A stretch of DNA of 64,000 bases, taken from NCBI RefSeq assembly GCF_023022965.1, contig NZ_CP095462.1, forward strand, positions 2,770,001 to 2,834,000, in the 5' to 3' direction. Under the pieces are notes generated by a model. It was not told the DNA's origin. It ran no database searches and saw nothing but the letters and a program-made list of their open reading frames with translations. The position numbers and the translations under genes are program-made. Shown in pieces: positions 47,190 through 56,330 of this stretch (position 1 is its first letter; every line of letters begins with the position of its first letter). The stretch comes from Ectobacillus sp. JY-23. GTDB taxonomy: Bacteria; Bacillota; Bacilli; Bacillales; Bacillaceae_G.

Positions 47190-47218
47190 TTCACAAACTT
47201 TCCCGTATCATGTATAAT
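47190..47218 (+). promoter_or_regulatory. Sigma-A promoter of the WXG100 gene
   Basis: TTCACA and TATAAT with a 17-bp spacer, about 38 bp before the ATG. The separate strong promoter suggests the small substrate is made in excess over the motor. Confidence 0.85.
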
Positions 47219-47255
47219 TTTGTCTGTAGCAAAATTTGTTAAGGGGGGAAATAAA

Positions 47256-47525
47256 ATGGCTCGTATTCTCGTTACTCCAGATCAGCTAGAAGGTATTGCA
47301 CGTCAATTTCGCGACGGTATTAACCAAGCGCAAGGAATCAACTCCAAATTACAAGGGCAAATTCATAACTTGTATGGTGAGTGGGACGGTAATACAAAAA
47401 ATCGATTCCAAACACAATTCGGGGAAGCTGAAAAGCTGATGAAGGGTTACACGGAGATTCTTCAAAGCATTGAAATGGAATTGAAAAACATCGCAACAAG
47501 ATTCCGTCAAGCTGACCAAGGCTAA
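47256..47525 (+). CDS. WXG100-family type VII secreted protein (EsxA-like)
   Basis: 89-residue helical-hairpin protein with the turn EWDGNTKNRF (W-x-G at about 42-44). N-terminal ARILVTPDQLEGIARQFRDG and C-terminal NIATRFRQADQG are typical. It would dimerise and be exported by EssC. ATG 47256 after AAGGGGGG; the in-frame extension upstream covers the promoter and is not coding. Monocistronic, with its own promoter and terminator. Confidence 0.95.
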   Translation: MARILVTPDQLEGIARQFRDGINQAQGINSKLQGQIHNLYGEWDGNTKNRFQTQFGEAEKLMKGYTEILQSIEMELKNIATRFRQADQG

Positions 47526-47538
47526 TTTTTAGTACATA

Positions 47539-47582
47539 ACAAACCGGATGACTGGGGTTTTCCTAGTTCTCCGGTTTGTTTT
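47539..47582 (+). terminator. Terminator after the WXG100 gene
   Basis: AACAAACCGG/CCGGTTTGTT stem enclosing a second short pairing; ends in TTTT. Confidence 0.8.
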
Positions 47583-47651
47583 ACATGAAATAAAGTAAAG
47601 GATTTTTACTTTTTTGTAGCTTCTGCGCCTAAATTGGGCGCTGTTATATTC

Positions 47652-47890
47652 TAGCTGTAGTGGCTAGCTCCTCCGGTCAGAGCCCCCCACCCCCTAAAGG
47701 CAAAAAGCGCCTCTGTGCGGGGAACCTTTGCCCTATGGAGCAGGGCAAGCCGCTTCCGCTTTTCTTACATTGTCTAGCTACGCCGGTTAGACGCTGCCAG
47801 CGGAGAATCTTCGCCCCTAAAGGTAAAAAGCGTCTTTGTGGTCGAAGAACCTCAGCTTCTGCGTCTGAACCAACCGGCTCCGCTTTTCTT
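47652..47890 (+). repeat. Two tandem copies of a Bacillus dispersed repeat
   Basis: Copy a about 47652-47767 and copy b about 47768-47890. Both share CTAGCT..(c/g)CCGGT(c/t)AGA, CCCCTAAAGG(c/t)AAAAAGCG(c/t)CT(c/t)TGTG and end in C(c/g)GCTTTTCTT. The form ending in GCAAGCCGCTTCCGCTTTTCTT is a common intergenic repeat of Bacillus relatives. They fill the gap upstream of the kinase-like gene. Confidence 0.75.
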
Positions 47891-47908
47891 AAAAAGAGGA
47901 GTATATTC

Positions 47909-50506
47909 ATGAGTTTTCAACCGCAAGTAGATGAGCAGATTACGTTGTTTGGTAGAACCTATAAAATAGCAAAGCATCCCGCCGTTGTGGGTATAGATAT
48001 TCCATATGGGCAGGAGGGGCGGCAGGGAATCGTATATCAATTATATACAGATTCAGATAAAGCCGCGCTTAAAGTATTTAGAAGTCGATTCCGCGATGGT
48101 CGTACAGAGGGTGACACGCGATATCAGTATTTTCCCGGTTTAACAGTTTCAGAGCGTCTGAAGATAACAAAACAAAACCATAAGCACCTAATTGAAACAT
48201 ATGAAGATTTAAAGCAGGCAGTTCTCATGCCTTGGATAGAGGGTCCGACGTGGGCGGATATTCTTTTGGAAGAGCAACCCCTTACGCAAGAAGAAAGTGG
48301 TGTGCTGGCAGCTTCTTTAGCGTACTTATTATATATGTTAGAGGAACAAGGACGTGCACATTGTGATTTATCAGCCAGCAACCTCATTCTTTCTCATTTG
48401 GCAGAGCAGTCGACGTATCCAATCGAGTTGGTAGACATTGAACAAATGTATGATAAAAATTTAGAGAAGCCTGCGGTGATACCGGGCGGGACGAAAGGAT
48501 ATGCGCCGACGTATATAAAGGACGGCATTTGGACTGCACACGGAGATCGTTTTGCCGGGGCCGTTTTATTAGCTGAAATGCTGGGATGGGTTGAAGAAGC
48601 GGTTCGTTTTGCTAAAGCGAACGATGCGAGTTATTTTGATGAAACGGACATGCATGGTGAGGGCGAGCGTTATCAAACATTGGTAGCGTCCTTACGGAAA
48701 CATTGGGGAGAAAATATAGGGCACTTGTTTGAAACGGCTTGGAAAAGTAATTCTTTAGAGGAGTGCCCAAGCTTTCGTATGTGGTGGGAAGCACTTCCTG
48801 AGGAAATTAAGGAAGAGAGCAAGAGAAAATATAACAAATGTTTGATGGAAGCAAAAGCCCGCCTTCCCGAGCATAAAGCTACTTTGTCAGCGCAAGAGCG
48901 TTTAGAAGCAGCACGTCTTCTAGAGCAAGTAGGAAATAAAGAGGCAGCTTTGCGCGAATATCAATATATGAGCACGCACATGCAGTATAGTTCACTGTGG
49001 GAGGACTTGAAAGGATTAGTTAATGAAAAAGAAGTATCTTCGTCATTCCAACTGACAGACTATATTGAAGCAGCAAGTATATATGAAAAAAATGCAGATT
49101 GGAAGAGCGCTATTTTTTTATATGACTATGCGCAAAAGCAATTTGCTACTGACGAGACCGTTGTACAGGAACTTTCTATTATTAGTGCGCAATTGCAAGA
49201 AACGCAGAAGCTAGAAGAGAAAGCTGTAAAAATTGAAGAACTTGAGATTGCTAAGCAAAAAATTGAGGCACCGTTTTATATAGAGCGCGAGAAAAAAACG
49301 AGTCCATTCGCAGCAACAGAAACAAAAGAGCCATTTCGATATAAAAAATGGATGATAGGTGCCGGCGCTAGTATAGGTATCACACTTTTACTTGCTGCCA
49401 GCTATTACGGTATTACAGAGTACCGCTATAAATCTAATATTGAAGCCGGTAAAAAGGCTTATAACGAAATGGAATATTTAGAAGCAGAAGAGAGATTTGA
49501 AAAGGCGGCAGCGATTAAAGAAACAGAAGATGCCTACGTTAAATTGGCAGCCACATATGTAATGCGTGAGCAATATCAAAAAACAATTGAGTATTTGGCT
49601 GACTTAAAGGCTAAAGGGAAGATATCTAAAAGAAGCGCTTTAGGTGCTTATTTTACAGGACGTGCTTGGTTTAGCCTAAAGAATTATGATCAGGCTGTAA
49701 TTTCATATAAGGCAGCGTTAGCTTCTAAAGATGGTAAGCTTGGTGATTATCGTAACCCAGCTTTACGTGACTTAGCAGTAAGCTATGCACAGCAAGGGAA
49801 ATCAGAAGAAGCACGTAACGTATTAGCTAGCATTGAACAAACAGATGACCGCGCAGCGGCATTTGTGAATTGGATTGAGGGCGATTTAGCGTCTGTGGAT
49901 AAAAATTATACGTATGCCATTGAAAAATACAAAACAGCGTCAGAAAAAGACCCTGATACCCTTCGTTATAAGCAACTGCTAGGTCGTGCTTATGTATTAG
50001 CGAATCGTACAGAAACGGATTTTGCTAAAAAAGAAGCGCAATTTAAAACAGCGATTGATATCTTAAGTAGTGTCCGCAGCGCAGATCCAAATAACGCTAT
50101 TGTATTGGGCGATTTAGCAAGCGCATATTCAGAGGCTGGCGGATTTTATGAGGTGCAAAGTCAACTTGATAAAAGTGCCGGTATGTATAATGAAGCAATT
50201 AAACTATATGAAACGATTCGTCAAACCGGATTTAGCAATGACAATCTCGATTTAAATATTGCTGCCTTGAACGGTAAACTTGATAGAGTTGATGAAGCAC
50301 AAGCCGGCTTCCAAAGAGTACTGGAGAGGAAACCGAATGATGGTCATGCCTTTATGCTGTATGGACTTTTTTTAATGGATCAGAAGAAGTATAAGGAAGC
50401 ATTTGACGCTTTAGATAAAGCAGAGCAGTTTAGTAATGATGCTGCAGAGCGCGATCTGGCTAAAAACAGAAAACAAGAGTTAAAAGATAAAGGATTTGTT
50501 AAATAG
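47909..50506 (+). CDS. Protein kinase-like membrane protein with TPR domain (type VII locus)
   Basis: 865 residues. Kinase domain about 1-300: Lys in AALKVF, catalytic loop AHCDLSASNLIL near 150-161, metal Asp in ELVDIEQM (replacing DFG) and activation segment GGTKGYAPTYI; Lys, both Asp and Asn are kept, so it may be active. Then a helical part, a single membrane helix (about 480-505, MIGAGASIGITLLLAAS) and an external ~360-residue TPR domain. EssB of type VII systems also joins a kinase-like fold to one membrane helix, so this may be its counterpart. ATG 47909 after AAAGAGGAG; the frame is open 83 codons upstream through repeats but that is not coding. Confidence 0.8.
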   Translation: MSFQPQVDEQITLFGRTYKIAKHPAVVGIDIPYGQEGRQGIVYQLYTDSDKAALKVFRSRFRDGRTEGDTRYQYFPGLTVSERLKITKQNHKHLIETYEDLKQAVLMPWIEGPTWADILLEEQPLTQEESGVLAASLAYLLYMLEEQGRAHCDLSASNLILSHLAEQSTYPIELVDIEQMYDKNLEKPAVIPGGTKGYAPTYIKDGIWTAHGDRFAGAVLLAEMLGWVEEAVRFAKANDASYFDETDMHGEGERYQTLVASLRKHWGENIGHLFETAWKSNSLEECPSFRMWWEALPEEIKEESKRKYNKCLMEAKARLPEHKATLSAQERLEAARLLEQVGNKEAALREYQYMSTHMQYSSLWEDLKGLVNEKEVSSSFQLTDYIEAASIYEKNADWKSAIFLYDYAQKQFATDETVVQELSIISAQLQETQKLEEKAVKIEELEIAKQKIEAPFYIEREKKTSPFAATETKEPFRYKKWMIGAGASIGITLLLAASYYGITEYRYKSNIEAGKKAYNEMEYLEAEERFEKAAAIKETEDAYVKLAATYVMREQYQKTIEYLADLKAKGKISKRSALGAYFTGRAWFSLKNYDQAVISYKAALASKDGKLGDYRNPALRDLAVSYAQQGKSEEARNVLASIEQTDDRAAAFVNWIEGDLASVDKNYTYAIEKYKTASEKDPDTLRYKQLLGRAYVLANRTETDFAKKEAQFKTAIDILSSVRSADPNNAIVLGDLASAYSEAGGFYEVQSQLDKSAGMYNEAIKLYETIRQTGFSNDNLDLNIAALNGKLDRVDEAQAGFQRVLERKPNDGHAFMLYGLFLMDQKKYKEAFDALDKAEQFSNDAAERDLAKNRKQELKDKGFVK

Positions 50507-50517
50507 GGGGAGCATGT

Positions 50518-52575
50518 ATGAAACAAAAAATGAAAGTGACATCTGTCGTTCTTTCAAGTGTTGTATTTGCATCAGGTTGTACATGGTTTGGCGGAGAAAA
50601 ATCAATTGAAAAAAAAGCCAGCTTGCAGTTAGAAAAAAGTAAAGTGAATGAACCACAAGCAAATGATAAACAATTAAGCCTGGACAATAGCTATGCAAAA
50701 GAAAATTCATTGGGGGCACAGCTGATTTCTGGAACGAAAAAGTCCAAAGAATCTCAGAAATCAGGAAGTGTACTCGATGACATCTCTAACTTGTCTCAAT
50801 ATGTAATCGACTCAGTCAAACAGCCAATTCAAACCATTGCCGGCGATGTGTTAAACGTAGTACTTCCGGATGCACCGGTTGTTGTACCGGGTGAAGACGG
50901 AACAAATGTTATCGTGCCGATTAACCCTAATGCTCCTGATCCTAACGAGCCTATTAATCCAGATGAAAATACCAAGCCACAGCCTGAGAAGCCTGTATTA
51001 TATGTTTCTATTTTCATCCCGAATGAGGCGGTGGTATGGGAAGAGCTGAAAGATTATAACCTGCTTATGAACGAAGTCTTGAACGAGCAAACAAGCGCGG
51101 AACTGACTTCACAAATTCATAATCAGTTAAATAATAACGGTCTTTTCTTTGCGGGCAGCTCAGCTTTGCAGGTGAAGGTCCAAAATCAATATCAGCTGCT
51201 TGTGCAAAATGCAGGAAGCAATGAGGCGTATTTAGGAATGGATTTGGCATACTTAGCAGCTAAGCATTATCAAGAAGCAAATTATTATGAGGCGTTGTAT
51301 TATGCAGCTGGTTATAAGGCTTATCAAGGCTCGTTGGATTTAGCGACAGAGCAGGCATTAAATATGGTTAGCGGACAACTTGTAGCTGCTGCCGAAGACT
51401 TGATGCAAACCAAGAAAGTAGACGAAGCACTTGCTATTTATCACCTGCTTGCAAATGCAAATGTGATTACGGATGCAGAAGCAGTAGCAAAAGCACAGCA
51501 AGCAATTCGTGACGCTGTTAGCCAGGCAGATAAAAAAGAGGAGCCAACAGAGCCAAATGGTGACAAGCTATACCAACGTGCGGTAACACTTCAAAAGCAG
51601 GGAGATCTTTATAATGCGCTGTTGGTTGCAGATGAGGCTTTACGATATAATCCGACCGATGCAGCTGCCGTACAAACACTTATTCAGGATTTGACCAGCT
51701 CGTTAATGGCAGTTGCTGATCAGGTGCTGCGAGAAAAGTTGACTTACATGAAGGAAACACAAAGTATCACGCCAATTGCATTTAAGAAAGAAAATACATT
51801 GGCTATTCTTGAACGTATTACGCTTACAACAGCGGCTGACCCTATGCTGAGAGAACAAGCGCAGCGCTGGAAAGCCTTTATCTCACATTGGAATACGGCT
51901 ATAGAAAGCCAAGATGCATTACAAGTCGTGTATGCGTCGCAGCAAGCTAGCGATCTTGTTGCGGATATGGAAGGTATTCGTGAGCTTCTGCAAGGAGCCG
52001 AGAGATTTAAACAAGCAGAAGCGGCAGTTGAACTGGCTGCGGATACTGCATTAGCGAGCCAGCGTTATCAAGATGCACAGGAGTACTACAATGTTCTTGT
52101 TACAACAGGACTTGTAAGCGAAGAGAAGCGGGTAAAAGCGAAGGAGATTAAAGCAGCCTATCTGGATCGATTATTGATTGCAAATCAATATGCGGCAAGT
52201 AATGCCTACAAAGCATTAACGATACTCAATTCCATTGGTGCAAGAGAGGAAATCAAAGACTATGCACAGCATATTGCTGGTACGTTGTTCATTGAAACAG
52301 AAAGCAACTACAACGACTTCAAAGACAAAGCACAAGTAAAAGAGGCTTACATTCGCTATACGTCTATTGTAGAAGCGCCTTATGCAGCGGATGATATTAA
52401 GGAACGTGCACAAGAAAAGCTTACGGCAATTGAAAAAGCTTATAATATACGTACAGGAGAACCAAAGCCTGTCGAGGTACCAGCCCCTAATCCTACAAAA
52501 GCACCGATAGAAGAACCGATTGAAGTACCAGTTGAAAATAATCAAGGTACTGAGCAGGCAGTTGAAGCGCTATAA
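50518..52575 (+). CDS. Large lipoprotein with TPR-like repeats (type VII locus)
   Basis: 685 residues. Lipobox FASGC near residues 17-21 marks a lipid anchor. A spacer and a Pro/Asn-rich linker (NPNAPDPNEPINPDENTKPQ, about 140-160) precede a long helical region with alanine-rich pairs of helices like TPRs (YQEANYYEALYYAAGYKAYQ; LYQRAVTLQKQGDLYNALLVADEALRYNPTD), ending in a Pro/Glu-rich tail. Eleven bases after the kinase-like gene, so the two surface domains could form a complex on the outer membrane face. The terminator downstream is where the insertion sequence landed. Confidence 0.8.
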   Translation: MKQKMKVTSVVLSSVVFASGCTWFGGEKSIEKKASLQLEKSKVNEPQANDKQLSLDNSYAKENSLGAQLISGTKKSKESQKSGSVLDDISNLSQYVIDSVKQPIQTIAGDVLNVVLPDAPVVVPGEDGTNVIVPINPNAPDPNEPINPDENTKPQPEKPVLYVSIFIPNEAVVWEELKDYNLLMNEVLNEQTSAELTSQIHNQLNNNGLFFAGSSALQVKVQNQYQLLVQNAGSNEAYLGMDLAYLAAKHYQEANYYEALYYAAGYKAYQGSLDLATEQALNMVSGQLVAAAEDLMQTKKVDEALAIYHLLANANVITDAEAVAKAQQAIRDAVSQADKKEEPTEPNGDKLYQRAVTLQKQGDLYNALLVADEALRYNPTDAAAVQTLIQDLTSSLMAVADQVLREKLTYMKETQSITPIAFKKENTLAILERITLTTAADPMLREQAQRWKAFISHWNTAIESQDALQVVYASQQASDLVADMEGIRELLQGAERFKQAEAAVELAADTALASQRYQDAQEYYNVLVTTGLVSEEKRVKAKEIKAAYLDRLLIANQYAASNAYKALTILNSIGAREEIKDYAQHIAGTLFIETESNYNDFKDKAQVKEAYIRYTSIVEAPYAADDIKERAQEKLTAIEKAYNIRTGEPKPVEVPAPNPTKAPIEEPIEVPVENNQGTEQAVEAL

Positions 52576-52582
52576 ATGAAAC

Positions 52583-52613
52583 AAAAGCACAACGCTATTT
52601 GCGTTGTGCTTTT
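52583..52613 (+). terminator. Terminator of the lipoprotein gene; left 31-bp target duplication
   Basis: Hairpin AAAAGCACAACGC/GCGTTGTGCTTTT with loop TATTT. The identical 31 bp recur at 54177-54207 on the other side of the insertion sequence, so the whole terminator is the target duplication. Confidence 0.95.
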
Positions 52614-54176
52614 CAGAGTGTTGAGAAACCTAAAAGGTTTCTTAATACTCTGTCCCTAGTTTCAATTTTTATGGAAACTATGTCTGAAATGAAGTAAAAA
52701 TAAACAGGAATTGCCCTTCATCTGACCTGTTTGGTCAGATGAAGGGCAATTTTTTTCATGTTTTGACAAGCTGCGGTGAGAAAAGCCTGCATTTGGACAG
52801 ACTCCCGCCCTCGAAAACGTGCATACCGGTAGCCATGAAGTTCTTTCGCATCGGCAAAACTGCGCTCAATTGTAGAACAACGTAGCTTGTACAGACGCTT
52901 ACCGGCACTTGTCTTTTTGTTGGCGCGAGCCAAGTCCTTATAATCCTCCCAAATATGTCGAGTAATGGTACGCGTTTTTTGTTGTTTAGAAAAACACTTG
53001 GGACGAAGAGGACAAGCCGCACAATCATCTGGATTCGATTTATATTGTCGATTTCCATCACGGTCTGTCGTCACATAAGATAAGATACAACCCATCGGGC
53101 AAGCAAAGCGATTTGACTCTTTTACATAATGAAAAGAACGTTTTGGTACCTCTTTATTTGTTTTTCCGAATCTACGATATCCCATGACCATAAAAATGTT
53201 TTGTTTCGCTAAATTTTTACAAATATGACCTGTAAAGTATCCCGCATCTAGTGCCACAGCTTCTACCTGAAATCCAAAGGTTTTTATTTGCGCTTTAAGA
53301 CGTGCCAAATACGGCCCAGAATCGGATACATTCCCGGCCGTAATATATGTGTCTGTGATGATATTGTATTTTGCATCGACAGTGCGATGATCGAGGTAGT
53401 GAAACCCATTTGGTTTTCCGTCTCTCATTAGAAATCCACTGTCAGGGTCTGTTGTACTAGAACGGATATAAGTAGGTTGTTTGGCTTCGCCTTCCTTTCG
53501 AGGTTTTAGTTCTTTTTTCCGTTTGTTTGCCGATCCTCAGTTACAGCCTTTTCTAATTCTTCTAGATAGATTTTGGGCTGTTCTTTTTTTAGCTTTTGTA
53601 CATACTTATTTTTATTTGCATTCGCCTTTACGTGCGTAGAATCTGTCATTAGAGCGCGACCGCCCACCATGCGGTGGGATTGAGCTTGTCTGACAATCTC
53701 TTGAAAGATGTCTTCAAAAATGGTTGTGTGAACAAAGCGAGTACGTCGGTTCCAACTAATAGTAGAGTGATCAGGAACAGGATCTGATAAAGAAAAGCCT
53801 AAAAACCACCGATACGCTAGATTCATTTTAATTTCTTTCTCTAACTGACGTTCGGAACGGATTCCATAAAAGTAACCGATAAAAATCATCTTGAATAAAG
53901 TGATGGGATGAATGGAAGGACGCCCATTATCTTCGCAGTAATACGGGCGAAGCTTTTCCTCAATAAAAGCAAAATCTATTGTGGCTTCTACAGCTCGTAA
54001 AAAGTGATCTTGTGGAACAAGCTCTTCGATTGAAGTCGTAACACGCTCATCTCGGTGATTTTTCAGTGCACCCATCATATCAAATCTCTCCTTCTCTCCT
54101 TTTTAATCAGTTTGCACAGTGGAAAGAAGTCATAAACATAAAAAACGGCTGTGGAGAACACTTTCTCCACAGCCTG
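52614..54176 (-). mobile_element. IS1182-type insertion sequence, complete copy 2 (1563 bp)
   Basis: Bounded by imperfect inverted repeats: CAGAGTGTTGAGAAA at the left and, read inward from the right, CAGGCTGTGGAGAAA (12 of 15 identical). Each end is itself a hairpin (52614-52652; CTGTGGAGAA/TTCTCCACAG at about 54149-54173). Flanked by 31-bp direct repeats. The body matches copy 1 base for base wherever I compared them. Confidence 0.95.
52718..54078 (-). CDS. IS1182-family transposase (two frames, -1 frameshift site)
   Basis: Full-length version of the copy at 2-1215. First frame 54078-53506 (190 residues, starting MMGALKNHRDERVTTSIEELVPQ), second frame to 52718. Joining by -1 slippage at A AAA AAG (53518-53512) gives a 453-residue protein, a normal length for IS1182. 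Catalytic residues as in copy 1. GAGGAT lies about 15 bases upstream of the slippery site, where an internal Shine-Dalgarno can stimulate -1 slippage. RBS AGGAGAGA precedes the ATG pair. Confidence 0.88.
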
Positions 54177-54207
54177 AAAAGCACAACGCTATTTGCGTTG
54201 TGCTTTT
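54177..54207. repeat. Right 31-bp target-site duplication (second copy of the terminator)
   Basis: Exact repeat of 52583-52613, so a functional-looking terminator hairpin now lies on both sides of the element; this copy faces the convergent thiT gene. Confidence 0.95.
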
Positions 54208-54236
54208 ATGTTTGCCCAGCTACAGAGCAGCTTTAT

Positions 54237-54815
54237 TTAAACATGACTTCTTGTGCGTGCTAGGATAGGTGCACTTGAGAATAGGGCACCTAGCAATATA
54301 ATGGAAAGAATTGCGGCAGGAAGCATGTAGGAGCCGTTGTACAGCAATGAATATAATGCAACTGGCTGCCCCTTCGGTGCATATGCACCAAAAAATACGA
54401 TGCCTGCCGTGAAATGACATAAGAACCGTAAAAGACTTCCTAGTAATACGCCCGCAATCATAGATGACCAAATGCCTGCACGGTTTCCTCTCGCTGCGGC
54501 ATTTTTAAGACTGTTTGCAAATAAACCTGCCAATCCGATTGCAGGGAATGCCAGCCCGTAGTCAATTAAACCTTGTACCGGATGTACCACCATTGGCTCA
54601 ATGATAAGTTGTAGCAAAGCGAAAACAAGACCATTTAAGAGACCTGCTTTCCAGCCCCAGCGAAAGGCGATAAGAAAAATTGGAATCATTGCGAATGAAA
54701 TAGAACCGCCTTGTGCCCAAAGTTTAAATGATAAAAATGGTACAATGTCTAATACGATAGCGAGCGCGGACGCCATTGCAATTTCGATCAGCATTTGTGT
54801 ACGTTTCAAAACCAT
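54237..54815 (-). CDS. thiT: Thiamine transporter ThiT (ECF S component)
   Basis: About 192 residues, six helices. Recognised by RTQMLIEIAMASALAIVLDIVPF and GGSISFAMIPIFLIAFRWGWKAGLLNG (thiamine-site region with conserved W), and the end FFGAYAPKGQPVALYSLLYNGSYMLPAA. It binds thiamine and docks with the shared EcfAA'T module encoded elsewhere. ATG 54815 is only two bases from GAGGGGG; TTG two codons on is better spaced and may be used. A TPP riboswitch precedes it. Confidence 0.93.
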   Translation of the reverse strand: MVLKRTQMLIEIAMASALAIVLDIVPFLSFKLWAQGGSISFAMIPIFLIAFRWGWKAGLLNGLVFALLQLIIEPMVVHPVQGLIDYGLAFPAIGLAGLFANSLKNAAARGNRAGIWSSMIAGVLLGSLLRFLCHFTAGIVFFGAYAPKGQPVALYSLLYNGSYMLPAAILSIILLGALFSSAPILARTRSHV

Positions 54816-54844
54816 TTCCCCCTCTTTTGTAATCCAAAGGAACA

Positions 54845-54890
54845 CAAAAAGGCAACACAGGATGTCTAAGACGAGTCCTATATTGCCTCA
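54845..54890 (-). terminator. Riboswitch terminator of thiT
   Basis: On the minus strand AGGCAA...TTGCCT with extended pairing (TATAGGA/TCCTGTG), then TTTTTG, between the aptamer and thiT. Confidence 0.8.
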
Positions 54891-54897
54891 TTTTAGC

Positions 54898-54982
54898 CAC
54901 ATCCCTACGCTAGTATGAACTAACAGGTTCAAAGGGTCAGAACAACATGTTCACTCTCAGCCGAAGGCTCCCCTTGTGGATT
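54898..54982 (-). promoter_or_regulatory. TPP riboswitch of thiT
   Basis: Minus strand reads GGGGAGCCTTCGGCTGAGA then CCCTTTGAACCTGTTAG and CTAGCGTAGGGATGTGG, the two conserved THI-element blocks. Second TPP switch in the window after 18935. Confidence 0.94.
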
Positions 54983-55035
54983 ACATTATGAATTTTCTTC
55001 TTAACTATACAGAAAACATAAGATGTTTTCAATTT

Positions 55036-55260
55036 TTATTTTTTAATTAGTGTTCCTAGTTCTTCTGTAATAGCTTGCATTTCACTGATGCTGAATGTTT
55101 CACGCTTCATGACGTGTTCATAAATATCGCGAAGCTCTTCATACATATCGGCATTAAAATTTTCGGCGCGAACAGCGCCGGCATTTACCATGCGTAGCTT
55201 TTCTTTAATCGCTTCAACCATGTGTTCAATATTTTCTCTTGATACTGTAGATAAATCCAT
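55036..55260 (-). CDS. UPF0435/DUF1128 family protein (YfkK-like)
   Basis: 74 residues, all helical, with the family pattern [51 protein letters not shown]. Conserved in Bacilli; function unknown. ATG with GGAGCGA upstream on the minus strand. Single gene. Confidence 0.9.
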   Translation of the reverse strand: MDLSTVSRENIEHMVEAIKEKLRMVNAGAVRAENFNADMYEELRDIYEHVMKRETFSISEMQAITEELGTLIKK

Positions 55261-55762
55261 TTCAATCGCTCCTCACAAATATGACATACCCTTATCTTAT
55301 CATATCATCTTTTATGTAACAGTCATTAAAGAATTATTGCAAACCCTTTAAAGTCTTTTATTTATTGTGCTATGTAACGTATTGTAGGCTATACTAAACA
55401 CAACGATGCATCGAGATATATAAGTGCAAGCGAAGGTTAGCGGACTTTGTGCAGTTGCGATCAGCACTAACATGGTCACAAAGAGAATTTTTCTTCTTAA
55501 GATCCTCAGTTTGTAGTGATATATTAGTTGTAAAGCGGTGGTACATAGAATGTGAAGATTGCATGAATTTGTAAAAATTTTTATGCGAAATATAGACAAG
55601 TATGAAGGATTACATACGTGTCAAATAGAAATGTAATACAAATTAGCTGTATAAGTACAAAGCATATAACATGTGAAAACTGTTATATAAAGCACTTGTA
55701 CCGTACGCAACTTGTATATGTCAGCTATAATAGTGAATATTCAATTGAAAGGGTGAAGGGAA
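55261..55762. other. 502-bp gene-free region
   Basis: AT-rich. No gene, terminator or known element seen; about 55430-55470 (agcggactttgtgcagttgcgatcagcac) is locally GC-richer without further structure. It should contain divergent promoters for its neighbours. Confidence 0.5.
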
Positions 55763-56317
55763 ATGGAGAAAAACGTGAAGAAAAACAATGCAGTGCGTAA
55801 TATTGCAATTGGGGTAGCTGTTGGTGCAGCGGTTACCATGCTAAAAAAAAGCAATCGTGAAAAGGTCGCACAAAATGTACGTAGCGTGAAGACGAAGGTT
55901 GATGAAATTCGTCAAAATCCGGCTCCGCTGAAAGCCCGTGTGAAAGAGACGGTACAAGCTGTGAGTGAAAAGGGAAAAGGTGTGGCGGATTTAGGTATTG
56001 TAAAGGAAAAGGTAAGCGAGCTACAGAAGCTAACACCAATTGTAGTAGAAACGCTAAAAGAAACACGTGACATTTTTAATGAGAAAAAGCGTACGTTGCG
56101 TGAACAGCAACAGGTAACAGAAGGAATTGAAATCACATCCGAGTCAGTAGTAGAGGCGAACGCTGGTATGGAAGAAGCGCGTGAGCTGATGCTGCAGATT
56201 CCCGAAGAACAAACAGAAGAACTGATGCTTGAGAAAAGTACAGAACTAAAGAATGAAACGCTAATCGTAGCGCAAAATGAAGCAGAAGAGAAGAAAGAAA
56301 CAAAGCAATCCGTATAA
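55763..56317 (+). CDS. Hypothetical YtxH-like membrane-proximal protein
   Basis: 184 residues. A short hydrophobic stretch (NIAIGVAVGAAVTML, about 12-26) followed by a long basic then acidic helical, probably coiled-coil region resembles YtxH-type stress proteins in outline. Very Lys/Glu rich, ending EKKETKQSV. ATG after GAAAGGGTGAAGGG. Five bases separate its end region from the next gene's upstream GTG, so it is co-transcribed with the BrkB-like gene. Confidence 0.65.
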   Translation: MEKNVKKNNAVRNIAIGVAVGAAVTMLKKSNREKVAQNVRSVKTKVDEIRQNPAPLKARVKETVQAVSEKGKGVADLGIVKEKVSELQKLTPIVVETLKETRDIFNEKKRTLREQQQVTEGIEITSESVVEANAGMEEARELMLQIPEEQTEELMLEKSTELKNETLIVAQNEAEEKKETKQSV

Positions 56318-56330
56318 GTAGGTGAACCCC

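Noticed and set aside
47660-47908. 83-residue N-terminal extension of the kinase-like protein
   Set aside because: It translates two tandem intergenic repeats; the ATG at 47909 has a good ribosome-binding site and a natural domain start.
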